Positions 36,018-44,418 of a DNA stretch of 64,000 nucleotides are shown piece after piece. Every line of letters starts with the position of its first letter. Position 1 is the first letter of the stretch. Below the pieces are notes generated by a model. The model saw nothing but the letters and a program-made list of their open reading frames with translations. It made no database searches and was not told the DNA's origin. The stretch lies in NCBI RefSeq assembly GCF_006494365.1, contig NZ_VHIP01000015.1:51826-115825 (forward strand), written 5' to 3'. This DNA is from Aestuariibacter sp. GS-14. GTDB lineage: Bacteria > Pseudomonadota > Gammaproteobacteria > Enterobacterales > Alteromonadaceae. The position numbers were made by a program, and so were the translations under genes.

Positions 36018-36914
36018 TTAGCGGTGAGCGTTAAGAATATCGTGGATGAAGCCAACGATTTCATCAGCCAGGCGAGTGTCACTGGTGCCGAGGTGTCCAG
36101 CAATCGAATAATGGTTGTGACCAGACAACACTAATACGCGATCTAGGCGCTGATTATGGATGAATCGCTGTTCAACCAGACCCAGCCACTCCTGTTGGAA
36201 GCGCGAAGGGTCATATTCGCTGCAAGCTATAAATAGCGGTAGTGGGCACTTACTTATTGTTGGCATTGCCATACGCGTTTCGTAAAGCGCGTGGTCGCCA
36301 TAGTAGATCGTGTCGCGGTCATCCAGTGGGGTGGCACCGTACAAGCCAGAGAGGAACAGCAAGCCTTTCACTGTATCCTGTGCTTGGTATTGCTGATGGT
36401 AAGTGGCAACGTGATTGGCTCCGGCCGACGTACCCATTAGAAATATTGCATCCGGGTTTCCGCCGTAGTCAGCAATGTGCTGCTTCAGCCATGTCACTGC
36501 AGCAGCCAAGTCATCAGCGCCAGCGGGCCAGGTATGCTCAGGCGCAAGACGGTAGTTAATCACTACGCCCAGCATGTCATATTCGGCTGCCATGCGGCCA
36601 ACGCAGGCATTATACCAGCGGGTGGTATCGCCTTTGTCGCCTTTCAGAAAGCCACCGCCATGCACAAATACCAGCACCGGGCGCGACGAGGTTTTACGCG
36701 CGGCTAGGTCGTTGTGCAAAGCAGTTGGGCCATAAATGTCCAGTCTGTGTCGAGGGTGTTCGCCGTAGACAACATCGGTAGCGAGCGCCGGTTGGCGTGC
36801 AACCAACGCGGTTTGCTCTTCTGCAAATACGGCTAGCATGCCTTCCATCATGGCGGGCCCCATTTCGGTGCCAAGGGCCGCTATGCCATTACGCGCTGAC
36901 GCAGACTGTTTCAT
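36018..36914 (-). CDS. Alpha/beta hydrolase, HSL-like
   Basis: A 298-residue cytosolic serine hydrolase of the hormone-sensitive-lipase-like group. The oxyanion HGGGF is at 85-89, the nucleophile is S163 (GTSAG), and the acid and base are probably D235 (SEYDP) and H266 or H268 (SGHNHYS). Such enzymes cleave small esters; some relatives are kynurenine formamidases. It is the last gene of the aromatic operon, four bases after the FAH gene. It may hydrolyse an ester or lactone of the substrate, or a ring-cleavage product. Good ribosome site (GGAG) at the ATG. Confidence 0.88.
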   Translation of the reverse strand: MKQSASARNGIAALGTEMGPAMMEGMLAVFAEEQTALVARQPALATDVVYGEHPRHRLDIYGPTALHNDLAARKTSSRPVLVFVHGGGFLKGDKGDTTRWYNACVGRMAAEYDMLGVVINYRLAPEHTWPAGADDLAAAVTWLKQHIADYGGNPDAIFLMGTSAGANHVATYHQQYQAQDTVKGLLFLSGLYGATPLDDRDTIYYGDHALYETRMAMPTISKCPLPLFIACSEYDPSRFQQEWLGLVEQRFIHNQRLDRVLVLSGHNHYSIAGHLGTSDTRLADEIVGFIHDILNAHR

Positions 36915-36918
36915 GGTG

Positions 36919-37743
36919 TTACTCCGCTACAATAGTGTTGCTAAGCGTGCCCATTGGGCCAATCTCTACGGTTACCGTGTCACCGGGTTTCATCCACAGC
37001 GGCGGTGTGCGTTTCGCACCTACACCACCGGGCGTACCACTGGCAATCACATCGCCGGGCTTAAGCGGGGTAAAGCTGGAGATATAGGCGATAACCGTTG
37101 CGATGGGGAAAATCATATCACCAATAGGCTGCTGCTGAACGACTTGATCGTTTAGCTTAGTGGTGACATTCACCTCAGACAGATCACCCGCTTCGTCAGG
37201 TGTGATCATATACGGGCCGAATGGGCCGGTAGTTGGGAAGTTTTTACCCGGTGTAAACTGGCGGCTGTGCCATTGCCAGTCGCGTACAGAAGCATCGTTA
37301 AAACAAGCGTATCCAGCTACATGTGACATGGCGTCGGCTTCGCTGATATAGCGCCCACCCTTGCCAATGATAACCGCCAGCTCGCCTTCGTAATCCAAAT
37401 CGGTAGACACTTTTGGCATAACGATAGGCTGATTATGTGCGCCTAGGGAGTCGGCAAAGCGCACGAAAATAGACGGATATTCCGTTGCCGCGCGACCGGT
37501 TTCCTGACGGTGGGTTTCGTAGTTGTGACCTACGCAAAATACCTTGCCTGGATTGGGAATAACCGGTGCCAGGGTAACGCTTTCAAGTGCAAGCTGTTCG
37601 TCGCTGCTCAGCGTAGCCAGGGTACCGGCATCCAATGCCGCTTTTAAGTCAGCAGCCTGACTGGTTAACACTTCAATGCTGTCACCGTGCAAACGGCCAA
37701 ATCCGGCGCTGCCATCACTAAGGGTAAAACTAACGTATTTCAT
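36919..37743 (-). CDS. Fumarylacetoacetate hydrolase family protein
   Basis: A 274-residue enzyme of the FAH superfamily. Divalent-metal ligands E119, E121 (DYEGELAVIIGKGG) and D150 (CFNDASVRDWQ) are all present, as is the SGTPGGVG loop near the C-terminus. Members cleave C-C bonds in acylpyruvates or hydrate/decarboxylate ring-fission products. Its place directly after an extradiol-type VOC dioxygenase gene implies that it processes the ring-opened product, releasing a 2-oxo acid. It is 24 bases from the dioxygenase and part of the six-gene operon. Confidence 0.92.
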   Translation of the reverse strand: MKYVSFTLSDGSAGFGRLHGDSIEVLTSQAADLKAALDAGTLATLSSDEQLALESVTLAPVIPNPGKVFCVGHNYETHRQETGRAATEYPSIFVRFADSLGAHNQPIVMPKVSTDLDYEGELAVIIGKGGRYISEADAMSHVAGYACFNDASVRDWQWHSRQFTPGKNFPTTGPFGPYMITPDEAGDLSEVNVTTKLNDQVVQQQPIGDMIFPIATVIAYISSFTPLKPGDVIASGTPGGVGAKRTPPLWMKPGDTVTVEIGPMGTLSNTIVAE

Positions 37744-37767
37744 ATTGATTGCTCACTTACTTACTGT

Positions 37768-38670
37768 TCAGGCTGGCTGCCAGGTACGTTTAAAGGGGAA
37801 GTTCGCTTCGGCTACTTTTAAGCCAGCAAAGTCTTTGTCGGACATGCCCCATTGATCAATGCGGTTTTCCGGCCAGGTCCAGTCTTCTGGTGCACCGGCC
37901 TGATAGTCTTCAGGTACAATTTCTACTGCTGTTGAAAATTCAACAACGGCGCCAAATGGCGCAATAAAGTAGGCAAATACGTTGTCGCCGGGGCCATGGC
38001 GACCTGGTCCCCAGGCTGGGGCGTATTTGTGATCACGCAGGCGGCCTACGCCGCGCATCACTGCGTCCAGATCGCTCATTTCAAAGGCAATATGGTTAAG
38101 TGAGTTGAAGCCTGCACGCGCAAATGCGGTGCTGTGGTGCGAGGCATTACAGCGCACAAATACCATGCCTTTGGTACGGTCTGACACGGTAAAATTTAAA
38201 ATATCTTCTACCGCCAAACCGGATTGTTCGGCATCCACTGAGTTACACACCACATGGGTGAGTTTTACCGGCAATTCCGGATCGTCGATGGGGGCTACTT
38301 CTTCACTGCCGGCTAAAAAGCGGAACAGTTCGCCTTCTGGCAATTCCACAATGATGCCCTGACCGCCGCCCAAATCAGCTGACGTTTCAGCGGTCACATT
38401 GAGGTTTTTGGCCCGCGCGTTGCGTTCGATGCGCTCAATATCGTTTGGTTCGCACACAAAGGTAACGCTGCGCACGAACGACTCGTTGCCTTCTTCTAAT
38501 GCAACCAGGTACGGGAAGCTGCCCGAACCGCGAATATAATGGGTGTTGGCTTTGGCGTCCGGGCGGTTATCCGCCGGACTGGCTGCCAGTTTGGTATGCC
38601 ATATGTTTACCAGAAAGTCCGCGGCTTCAGCGGCTTTTGGCAGAACCATTTCAATACTGCGTAATCGCAT
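37768..38670 (-). CDS. VOC-family extradiol dioxygenase-like protein
   Basis: A 300-residue two-domain vicinal-oxygen-chelate protein of the type I extradiol dioxygenase class. The second domain (about 135-260) keeps the metal triad H139 (KLTHVV), H193 (LNHIAFE) and E244 (VVEFST). Additional active-site-like residues lie in the HHS segment at about 178 and in GRHGPGDN. Such enzymes open catechol-like rings next to the hydroxyls using Fe(II) and O2. Immediate neighbours are a hydroxylase that would make the diol and an FAH hydrolase that would take the product. GAGGA precedes the ATG. FdeC of naringenin breakdown is the closest functional analogue I can think of. Confidence 0.88.
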   Translation of the reverse strand: MRLRSIEMVLPKAAEAADFLVNIWHTKLAASPADNRPDAKANTHYIRGSGSFPYLVALEEGNESFVRSVTFVCEPNDIERIERNARAKNLNVTAETSADLGGGQGIIVELPEGELFRFLAGSEEVAPIDDPELPVKLTHVVCNSVDAEQSGLAVEDILNFTVSDRTKGMVFVRCNASHHSTAFARAGFNSLNHIAFEMSDLDAVMRGVGRLRDHKYAPAWGPGRHGPGDNVFAYFIAPFGAVVEFSTAVEIVPEDYQAGAPEDWTWPENRIDQWGMSDKDFAGLKVAEANFPFKRTWQPA

Positions 38671-38672
38671 GG

Positions 38673-39098
38673 TTACTTATCCTCGCTAAATTGCAGCGCT
38701 GCGATACCCGCTATTGCGCATTGTTCGTCTACATCACCGGTGTCACCGCTAATGCCAATGGCGCCGAGCAGTGTGCCATCGGGGGCTTTAATTAAGTTGC
38801 CGCCAGGCGAAAGAGCGATTTCGATACCTGGGATTGCGGTTAGGCTGGCGAAGAAAATGGGGTTGTTTTTGGCTTTCTCGGCGATGCCGCGTGTGTTAAA
38901 GCCCATGCCCAGTGCGCCTTTTGCTTTGGCATGTGCAATGTCACCCCGGTATAAACTGGCACCGTCCTGACGTTTAAATACTACGGTATGGCCGCCCGCA
39001 TCCAGAATGCTTACTGCCAACGGTGATACGCCATGTTCGGTAGCGTAGGCGAGGGTGGCATTTGCCACACACTCGGCTTGTTGTAGGGTCAGAGTCAT
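38673..39098 (-). CDS. GlcG/HbpS family heme-binding-like protein
   Basis: A 141-residue protein of the GlcG/HbpS (DUF336) family, seen in AVSILDAGGHTVVFKRQDGA and the closing GAIGISGDTGDVDEQCA. HbpS of Streptomyces binds haem and senses redox; most relatives accompany catabolic operons and have no established reaction. It overlaps the monooxygenase gene by four bases and is two bases from the dioxygenase, so the three are co-translated. It may assist cofactor handling or a step in ring-product metabolism. Confidence 0.88.
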   Translation of the reverse strand: MTLTLQQAECVANATLAYATEHGVSPLAVSILDAGGHTVVFKRQDGASLYRGDIAHAKAKGALGMGFNTRGIAEKAKNNPIFFASLTAIPGIEIALSPGGNLIKAPDGTLLGAIGISGDTGDVDEQCAIAGIAALQFSEDK

Positions 39099-40675
39099 TG
39101 CACTGCTTCCTGTTGTTCATGGTATGCCGATGCGCCAAACAACTGATTGGCCAGTCTGTTCAGCAAGTCGCTAACAGTGGTTTCAGTGGCTGTGCCGTAC
39201 ACATAGTGATCGGGGCGAAGTAACACGGCGTCAGCACCTGCATCTGCTAACCACTGGCTTAAGGCATCGCACTTAATGGTGGAAAGCAGGGTTGCCTGAA
39301 CATCGAGTTGTTGTTGCAGGCCGGTTAGCACTTTTTGGGTTGTGGCCGACAAAGCATTACTATTAACCAACAACTGCCACTGACCACTGGTCACGTCGTC
39401 CAGCAACTTGTGCTCGCCATTAACGTCAACCCAGGGTTGAATAAAGCGTGCACCGGCCTTTGCCGTGCCATCTGCTACCAGGCCGTTGCGTACCGGCGGA
39501 ATAAGGTCGGCAGCAGTGGTGGGCAATTCATTGCGCTTCACCTTTTCGCGAATAGTGGCATCGCGCTGTGCGGCTTGTGCCGGGTCGAGCATACAAATGT
39601 AGCGGCCCGCATCCACGGCGGCGTTAATAACGGCTCGCACATGCGGATCTCGTTCGGTTTGATAGGTATCGAGTAAGCTATCCGGGGATAAGCCCTTTAA
39701 CACCAAATCCAGTTTCCAGCTCAGGTTTACCGCATCGCGGAATCCATGACACATACCCTGTCCAAAAAATGGCGGGGTCTGGTGAGCGGCATCACCGGCT
39801 AAAAATACATTACCTACCCGCCATTGTTCGGCTACTAAGCCGTGGAATCGGTAGGTTGCAGCGCGCACAATCGTGTGGGGCACGTCTTTAAGCCAGGGTT
39901 TGAGCAATGCTGCTACGTTTTCCGGTTGCATCATTACATCGTCATCTTCACCGGGCTTAAGCATTAATTCCCAGCGACGGTGATTTCCCCGTCCTGGCAC
40001 TACCGTAGCCGGGCGGTTTGGATCGCACATCATCACTGAAAGCTGCTGAATATCGCAGTCGTCTGGCAAATTGGCGATGGGTGGGAATGTTACCGGGCCG
40101 TCTACTTCGGCATCTACTACTAACCAGGGCTCTTCAAACTGTAAGTCGTCCAGTTTTACACCCAGGGCTTTGCGAACCTGGCTACGCGCACCATCACAGG
40201 CGATCACGTATTTCGCGCCAGCTGTGTATTTGTTGCCGTCGCACACCAGCGTAAGTGTAACGCTGGACTGTGTGCTGTGCAGATCAATCAACTCGGTACC
40301 CAGTTCAACTTTCACATTGTCGAATCGGTCCAGTGCATTACGCAGGTGATCCTCCAATTCGGGTTGATAGAAAAAGTAGTCGTTTGACCAACCAAAAGGA
40401 CGCGGCTTGCCCGATGTACCCATGTAACGCAATACGCCGTGGTCGGCCCCTACGTGCAGGTGGCCTTCGGTATCCCGCATGTCGGGCAAAATGGTGTTGT
40501 GCAGGCCAATGTCCTGGAACAGGCGCACCATTTCGTGATCCAAATGTACGGCCCGGGGCAGCGGATAAGGGTTGGCTTCGCGTTCTACCACCAACACACT
40601 CCAGCCTTGCTGACCCAGAAAATTGGCCGCAAGCGCCCCTACCGGCCCGCAGCCGATAATTGCTATATCATACAT
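39095..40675 (-). CDS. MhpA-like FAD-dependent aromatic monooxygenase
   Basis: A 526-residue group A flavoprotein monooxygenase. The FAD Rossmann motif is GCGPVGALAANFLGQQG at 8-24, and the second FAD site GDAAHQTPPFFGQGMCHGFRDA is like that of 3-(3-hydroxyphenyl)propionate hydroxylase (MhpA). A thioredoxin-like C-terminal domain follows. It uses NAD(P)H and O2 to add a hydroxyl ortho to a phenol, giving a diol for the extradiol dioxygenase two genes later. AGGAGC precedes the ATG. FdeE, the naringenin 8-monooxygenase of Herbaspirillum, belongs to the same enzyme class. The true substrate could be a flavonoid, hydroxycinnamate or simpler phenol. Confidence 0.88.
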   Translation of the reverse strand: MYDIAIIGCGPVGALAANFLGQQGWSVLVVEREANPYPLPRAVHLDHEMVRLFQDIGLHNTILPDMRDTEGHLHVGADHGVLRYMGTSGKPRPFGWSNDYFFYQPELEDHLRNALDRFDNVKVELGTELIDLHSTQSSVTLTLVCDGNKYTAGAKYVIACDGARSQVRKALGVKLDDLQFEEPWLVVDAEVDGPVTFPPIANLPDDCDIQQLSVMMCDPNRPATVVPGRGNHRRWELMLKPGEDDDVMMQPENVAALLKPWLKDVPHTIVRAATYRFHGLVAEQWRVGNVFLAGDAAHQTPPFFGQGMCHGFRDAVNLSWKLDLVLKGLSPDSLLDTYQTERDPHVRAVINAAVDAGRYICMLDPAQAAQRDATIREKVKRNELPTTAADLIPPVRNGLVADGTAKAGARFIQPWVDVNGEHKLLDDVTSGQWQLLVNSNALSATTQKVLTGLQQQLDVQATLLSTIKCDALSQWLADAGADAVLLRPDHYVYGTATETTVSDLLNRLANQLFGASAYHEQQEAVQ

Positions 40676-40686
40676 AGTGACAGCTC

Positions 40687-41928
40687 CTAAGCGGCGGTGG
40701 TCAGTAATGACAACGGCAGTTTGTAGGCGTCACCGTCTTTCATGATCAGACTGATATTGGCTTTGTTTTGCAGTATCGTTACGTCTTCTGTTGGATCGCC
40801 GTCAATCAGCAGTAAATCGGCCAGATAACCGGTTTTAACCAAGCCTAACTCGTTGCCCATGCCCATGATTTCACCACCGAGTTGCGTGGCTGCATGCAGC
40901 ACTTCTTCCGGTGTGTAGTTGAAATGTCGCACCCACAGTTCCAAATCACGCGCATTGCGACCATTGGGGTTGAATGGGAAGCCATAGTCACCGCCGGGTA
41001 GTAGCTTCATGCCACCCGCTTTGAGTTTTTCTACCAGTTTGATTTGGTGGGCCAGTACGTCTGCCGCATCTTCCTTCATGTAAGTCATGTCCATGTGCGG
41101 AGGTGGTGTGGCATCCAATGTGGCCTGAACAATACCAATGGTAGGCGCAACAAACATGTTGTCTTTGTTGGCCAGCAGCATGTCGATGGCTTCGTCATCG
41201 GCGTACGTGCAGTGATAAAGCACGCGGAAACCGGCACGCACGCCAAGCTTAACCGCTGCGGCAGCGTGTGCATGGCCGGTTAACCATACGTCGCTGGCTT
41301 TAGCTTGTTCGCCGGCGGCTAGGATTTCTTCTTCTGAATACAGTAATTCGTGAGATGCGCCGGGTTTTAGGGCGTTTTCACCAGAAATAAGAAACTTAAC
41401 GGCTTTTGCACCAATATCGGCGCACTCTTTTACGAAGGCTTTCACGCCTTCCGGGCCGTGGGCATGCTGATCAGCTTTACCCGGATCCAACGCTGAATCA
41501 TTTGGCGGCTCTCGCTCAACTGACGATGGAATTAATCGTGGACCCGGTAATCCGCCACTGGTGAGGTGCTCGTTCAAACTGATTTCGAGTTTTTTGCTGA
41601 GCGCACCGGCGGAGTAAGCGCTGGTAAAACCGTGATCAAGCAGAATACGCGCATTGCGTGCAGCAGTGAGTGCCAGTTCTTCGGGGGGTAAGTACATACC
41701 CGGCACAAATTTCTCTACTGACGTTGGCCATGTCAGGTGAGCATGCGCTTCCACCATGCCGGGCATCAGCACACGGCCGTCGGCATTGATGATCCTGTCA
41801 CCGCTGTTAGCGGCGATGTCGGTGTCACTGACTTCAGTTATACGGTTGCCTTCAACGGCTACCGAACCGGAAAATGGTTTGCGGCCAGTACCGTCGAAAA
41901 TACGGGCATTTTTTATGATAGTTCGCAT
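40687..41928 (-). CDS. Amidohydrolase family protein
   Basis: A 413-residue metal-dependent hydrolase of the amidohydrolase superfamily, imidazolonepropionase/Xaa-Pro-type subgroup. The N-terminal beta-domain leads into the barrel motif AHAHLTW with H62 and H64. A lysine in AVKFLISGE is placed to be carbamylated, with later histidines in TGHAHAAAA and LYHCTY and an aspartate in LLPGGDYG. It may open a lactone or amide linked to the aromatic substrate. It is the first gene after LysR, and the monooxygenase gene begins 11 bases downstream. The substrate is unknown. Confidence 0.88.
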   Translation of the reverse strand: MRTIIKNARIFDGTGRKPFSGSVAVEGNRITEVSDTDIAANSGDRIINADGRVLMPGMVEAHAHLTWPTSVEKFVPGMYLPPEELALTAARNARILLDHGFTSAYSAGALSKKLEISLNEHLTSGGLPGPRLIPSSVEREPPNDSALDPGKADQHAHGPEGVKAFVKECADIGAKAVKFLISGENALKPGASHELLYSEEEILAAGEQAKASDVWLTGHAHAAAAVKLGVRAGFRVLYHCTYADDEAIDMLLANKDNMFVAPTIGIVQATLDATPPPHMDMTYMKEDAADVLAHQIKLVEKLKAGGMKLLPGGDYGFPFNPNGRNARDLELWVRHFNYTPEEVLHAATQLGGEIMGMGNELGLVKTGYLADLLLIDGDPTEDVTILQNKANISLIMKDGDAYKLPLSLLTTAA

Positions 41929-42023
41929 GTAGGTTGTCCCTGTTTACGTCTGGGCTATCGCTATTTTTGGCCGCAGGATATATTTGATCAAATATTTATT
42001 TTTTTGTTAAGTATAGGTAAAAA

Positions 42024-42923
42024 CTATGGATTGGCGTAACTTACCACATAGTCTACAAATGCTTGGGCAATAGGTGATAGTTGCCGCTCTGCCATCCACA
42101 ATAAACCCACCTTGCGCTGGAAGTTAATTCCTTCAATGCCTACCGCACGTAACGAGCCCGCTTTGATTTCGGTGCTTACCAATTCGTTTGGCAATATGGT
42201 GATGTACTGGCTGTTTTTCACAATTGCTTTGGTTGAAAGAATCGAGTCAGACAGAATGACGTTAGCGGGCAGGCGTGCGCCACTGTTAATAAACAGCGCA
42301 TCAATTTGCTTGCGGAATCCGCCCACGGCATCGGGCAGTACCCAATGACTGTTGCTTAGCTCACTCAGCTTTACCGTGTCGCCTATGTGCTCATTACCTG
42401 GCCCCACAATGACCGAGAAAGGATCGGTTAATACCGGTTGTTCACGAAACTCTTCGTTTGTCTCGCGCATACCCGATGTAACAATGGCCAGGTCAATTTC
42501 GTAGCTGCGCAACATGTTTTGAACAACGGTGTCAGGCCGCTCCAGAATGCGCAACTTGAAGCGCGGGTGCTCGGCGGAAAAGCCACCGATAACACGGCCC
42601 ATGGTGGTAGATAGCGCCCCTGGTGTGCCCCCAATGGTAAGCGGACCGCCAATGTCTTCGGCCAGAAGCTGGATTTCTTCCTGGGCGCTGAGTAGCAGGC
42701 TTTCAACTGCACGGGCTTTCATTTCCAGGGCAATACCCGCCTGGGTTAATTCGATGCCCTGACGATTGCGGGTGAACAGCGTGGTTTGCAGCACCCGCTC
42801 AAGCTGGTTAATGGCCACCGACACAGACGGCTGTGACAAATGCTCTGCTCTGGCCGCGCCGCTGATGGTTCCTTCACGGCAAACAGCTAAAAATAAACGT
42901 AAGGTGCGTGGGTCGATTCTCAT
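42024..42923 (-). CDS. LysR family transcriptional regulator
   Basis: A 299-residue LTTR: winged helix at 1-60 (LRLFLAVCREGTISGAARAEHLSQPSVSVAINQLE), followed by a LysR_substrate effector domain. I start at ATG 42923; a longer reading adds 25 hydrophobic residues not found in this family. It stands upstream of the amidohydrolase operon on the same strand and diverges from GH1. A 17-base inverted repeat of T-N11-A type lies 17 bases ahead of its start codon. It probably senses an aromatic intermediate and controls both the operon and GH1. Confidence 0.92.
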   Translation of the reverse strand: MRIDPRTLRLFLAVCREGTISGAARAEHLSQPSVSVAINQLERVLQTTLFTRNRQGIELTQAGIALEMKARAVESLLLSAQEEIQLLAEDIGGPLTIGGTPGALSTTMGRVIGGFSAEHPRFKLRILERPDTVVQNMLRSYEIDLAIVTSGMRETNEEFREQPVLTDPFSVIVGPGNEHIGDTVKLSELSNSHWVLPDAVGGFRKQIDALFINSGARLPANVILSDSILSTKAIVKNSQYITILPNELVSTEIKAGSLRAVGIEGINFQRKVGLLWMAERQLSPIAQAFVDYVVSYANP

Positions 42924-42940
42924 TGCCTGAATTCTCTTTG

Positions 42941-42957
42941 TATAGTCTGAAACTATA
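42941..42957. promoter_or_regulatory. LysR-box candidate between LysR and GH1 genes
   Basis: TATAGTCTGAAACTATA is an inverted repeat (TATAGT-N5-ACTATA) containing T-N11-A (42943 to 42955), the standard LysR-family recognition pattern. Its location in the 123-base divergent spacer fits autoregulation and activation of GH1. Confidence 0.6.
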
Positions 42958-43046
42958 TTAACAATAAAAATTATTATTTTATTTGTCACGTTATTCACGA
43001 TATTTTTACAATCAGGCTATAAAAACTTAATGAATTCGAGTGCTGT

Positions 43047-44363
43047 ATGATTAATCGACGTCAATTTCTGGCCATGGCCACTGCTACCGTTAGTGCACCG
43101 TTATTTGCAAAAGCGGCTACGTCTTCAGGTGAAGCAGGGCAGCCATTTCCGGATGATTTTTTCTGGGGTGCGGCCAGTGCAGGCCATCAGGTAGAAGGCA
43201 ACAACGTGAATTCCGACATTTGGTTGCTCGAGCACGTACAGCCCACGTTATTCCGCGAGCCATCCGGCGATGCTTGCAACAGCTTTATGCTGTGGGAAAA
43301 GGATCTCGATTTGTGTAAGGCATTGGGTTTCAGTGCCTACCGCTTTTCAATTGAATGGGCGCGTATTCAGCCCGAGCCGGGCTTGTATTCACAGGCCATG
43401 ATTGATCATTACAAGCGCATTATTGACGGCTGCCACAAACGCAATATGGTGCCGTTGGTGAGCTTTAATCACTTTGCCAGCCCGGTGTGGTTTGCCGCAA
43501 AAGGCGGCTGGACTAATCCTCAGGCTCCGGCGCTGTTTGCTGAGTATTGCTCAAAGGCCGCTGCACAACTGGCGGATGGCATAGGCTACGCGGTAACCTT
43601 TAATGAACCGAATCTTCTGCGTTTGCTCAAAGTGCTGGGGGTACCAGATTTTGTGTGGGACATGCAGGACAAAATGCTGACTGCCGCGGCTAAAGCCACC
43701 AACAGCGAGTATTTTTGTGGTTTGAACTCAGCCCGATTGGGTGATTTGGATGTGATCAATGAACAATTACTCATTGGTCATAAGCTGGCGCGTGAAGCCA
43801 TTAAAGCCCAGCGCAGCAACCTCGATGTAGGCTTTACCCTGGCGATGCTGGACGATCAGTCCAAAGGCGGCGATGCCATGCGCGATAAAATGTGTGATTA
43901 CAATTACGGTGCCTGGTTAGCGGTAGAAGAAACCGACTTTATTGGCGTGCAAAATTACGAACGGGTTGAATGGGGGCCAGACGGTAAGTTGCCGATTCCG
44001 GCTGATGCACAGTTAAATCACTCAGGACATTGGGTTGAGCCCACCTCACTGGCTAATTGTGTGCAATACACTTATAACAAAACCAAGAAGCCGATTGTGG
44101 TAACCGAGCATGGTATAGGTACCGAAGACGACAATCAGCGCAGCTGGTTTATTCGCGAGTCATTGCGCAATCTGCAACAAGCCATTGAAGACGGGGTGCC
44201 GGTAAAAGGCTATATTCACTGGACACTACTGGATAACTACGAATGGATCAGCGGTTACAACGAGCACTTTGGCTTGCATACCGTTGACCGCACCACCTTT
44301 GAGCGCAAGGCCAAGCCCAGCGCCCACGAATATGCGGCTATTGTGAAACGCAATCGCGTATAA
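43047..44363 (+). CDS. GH1 beta-glucosidase-like enzyme with Tat signal
   Basis: A 438-residue retaining glycosidase of GH1. An N-terminal Tat signal (NRRQFLAMATATVSAPLFAKA) predicts periplasmic location, unusual for GH1, which is mostly cytoplasmic. The barrel starts at PDDFFWGAASAGHQVEGN. The acid/base is E187 (TFNEPN) and the nucleophile E354 in VTEHG, where most GH1 have TENG. LysR-controlled and divergent from an aromatic-degradation operon, it may deglucosylate an aryl beta-glucoside before the aglycone enters the cell. The family is certain; the substrate is inferred from context. Confidence 0.9.
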   Translation: MINRRQFLAMATATVSAPLFAKAATSSGEAGQPFPDDFFWGAASAGHQVEGNNVNSDIWLLEHVQPTLFREPSGDACNSFMLWEKDLDLCKALGFSAYRFSIEWARIQPEPGLYSQAMIDHYKRIIDGCHKRNMVPLVSFNHFASPVWFAAKGGWTNPQAPALFAEYCSKAAAQLADGIGYAVTFNEPNLLRLLKVLGVPDFVWDMQDKMLTAAAKATNSEYFCGLNSARLGDLDVINEQLLIGHKLAREAIKAQRSNLDVGFTLAMLDDQSKGGDAMRDKMCDYNYGAWLAVEETDFIGVQNYERVEWGPDGKLPIPADAQLNHSGHWVEPTSLANCVQYTYNKTKKPIVVTEHGIGTEDDNQRSWFIRESLRNLQQAIEDGVPVKGYIHWTLLDNYEWISGYNEHFGLHTVDRTTFERKAKPSAHEYAAIVKRNRV

Positions 44364-44365
44364 AA

Positions 44366-44402
44366 GTGGCGGCGGGGAAAAGTGCCCTTTCCCCGTCGCT
44401 AC
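44366..44402. terminator. Hairpin between convergent GH1 and beta-barrel genes
   Basis: GTGGCGGCGGGGAAA pairs with TTTCCCCGTCGCTAC (one mismatch) around a seven-base loop. It falls between convergent genes, three bases after the GH1 stop. The stem is very stable; T-runs are short on both sides. Confidence 0.65.
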
Positions 44403-44418
44403 GCCCTTTGGGTTGGTA

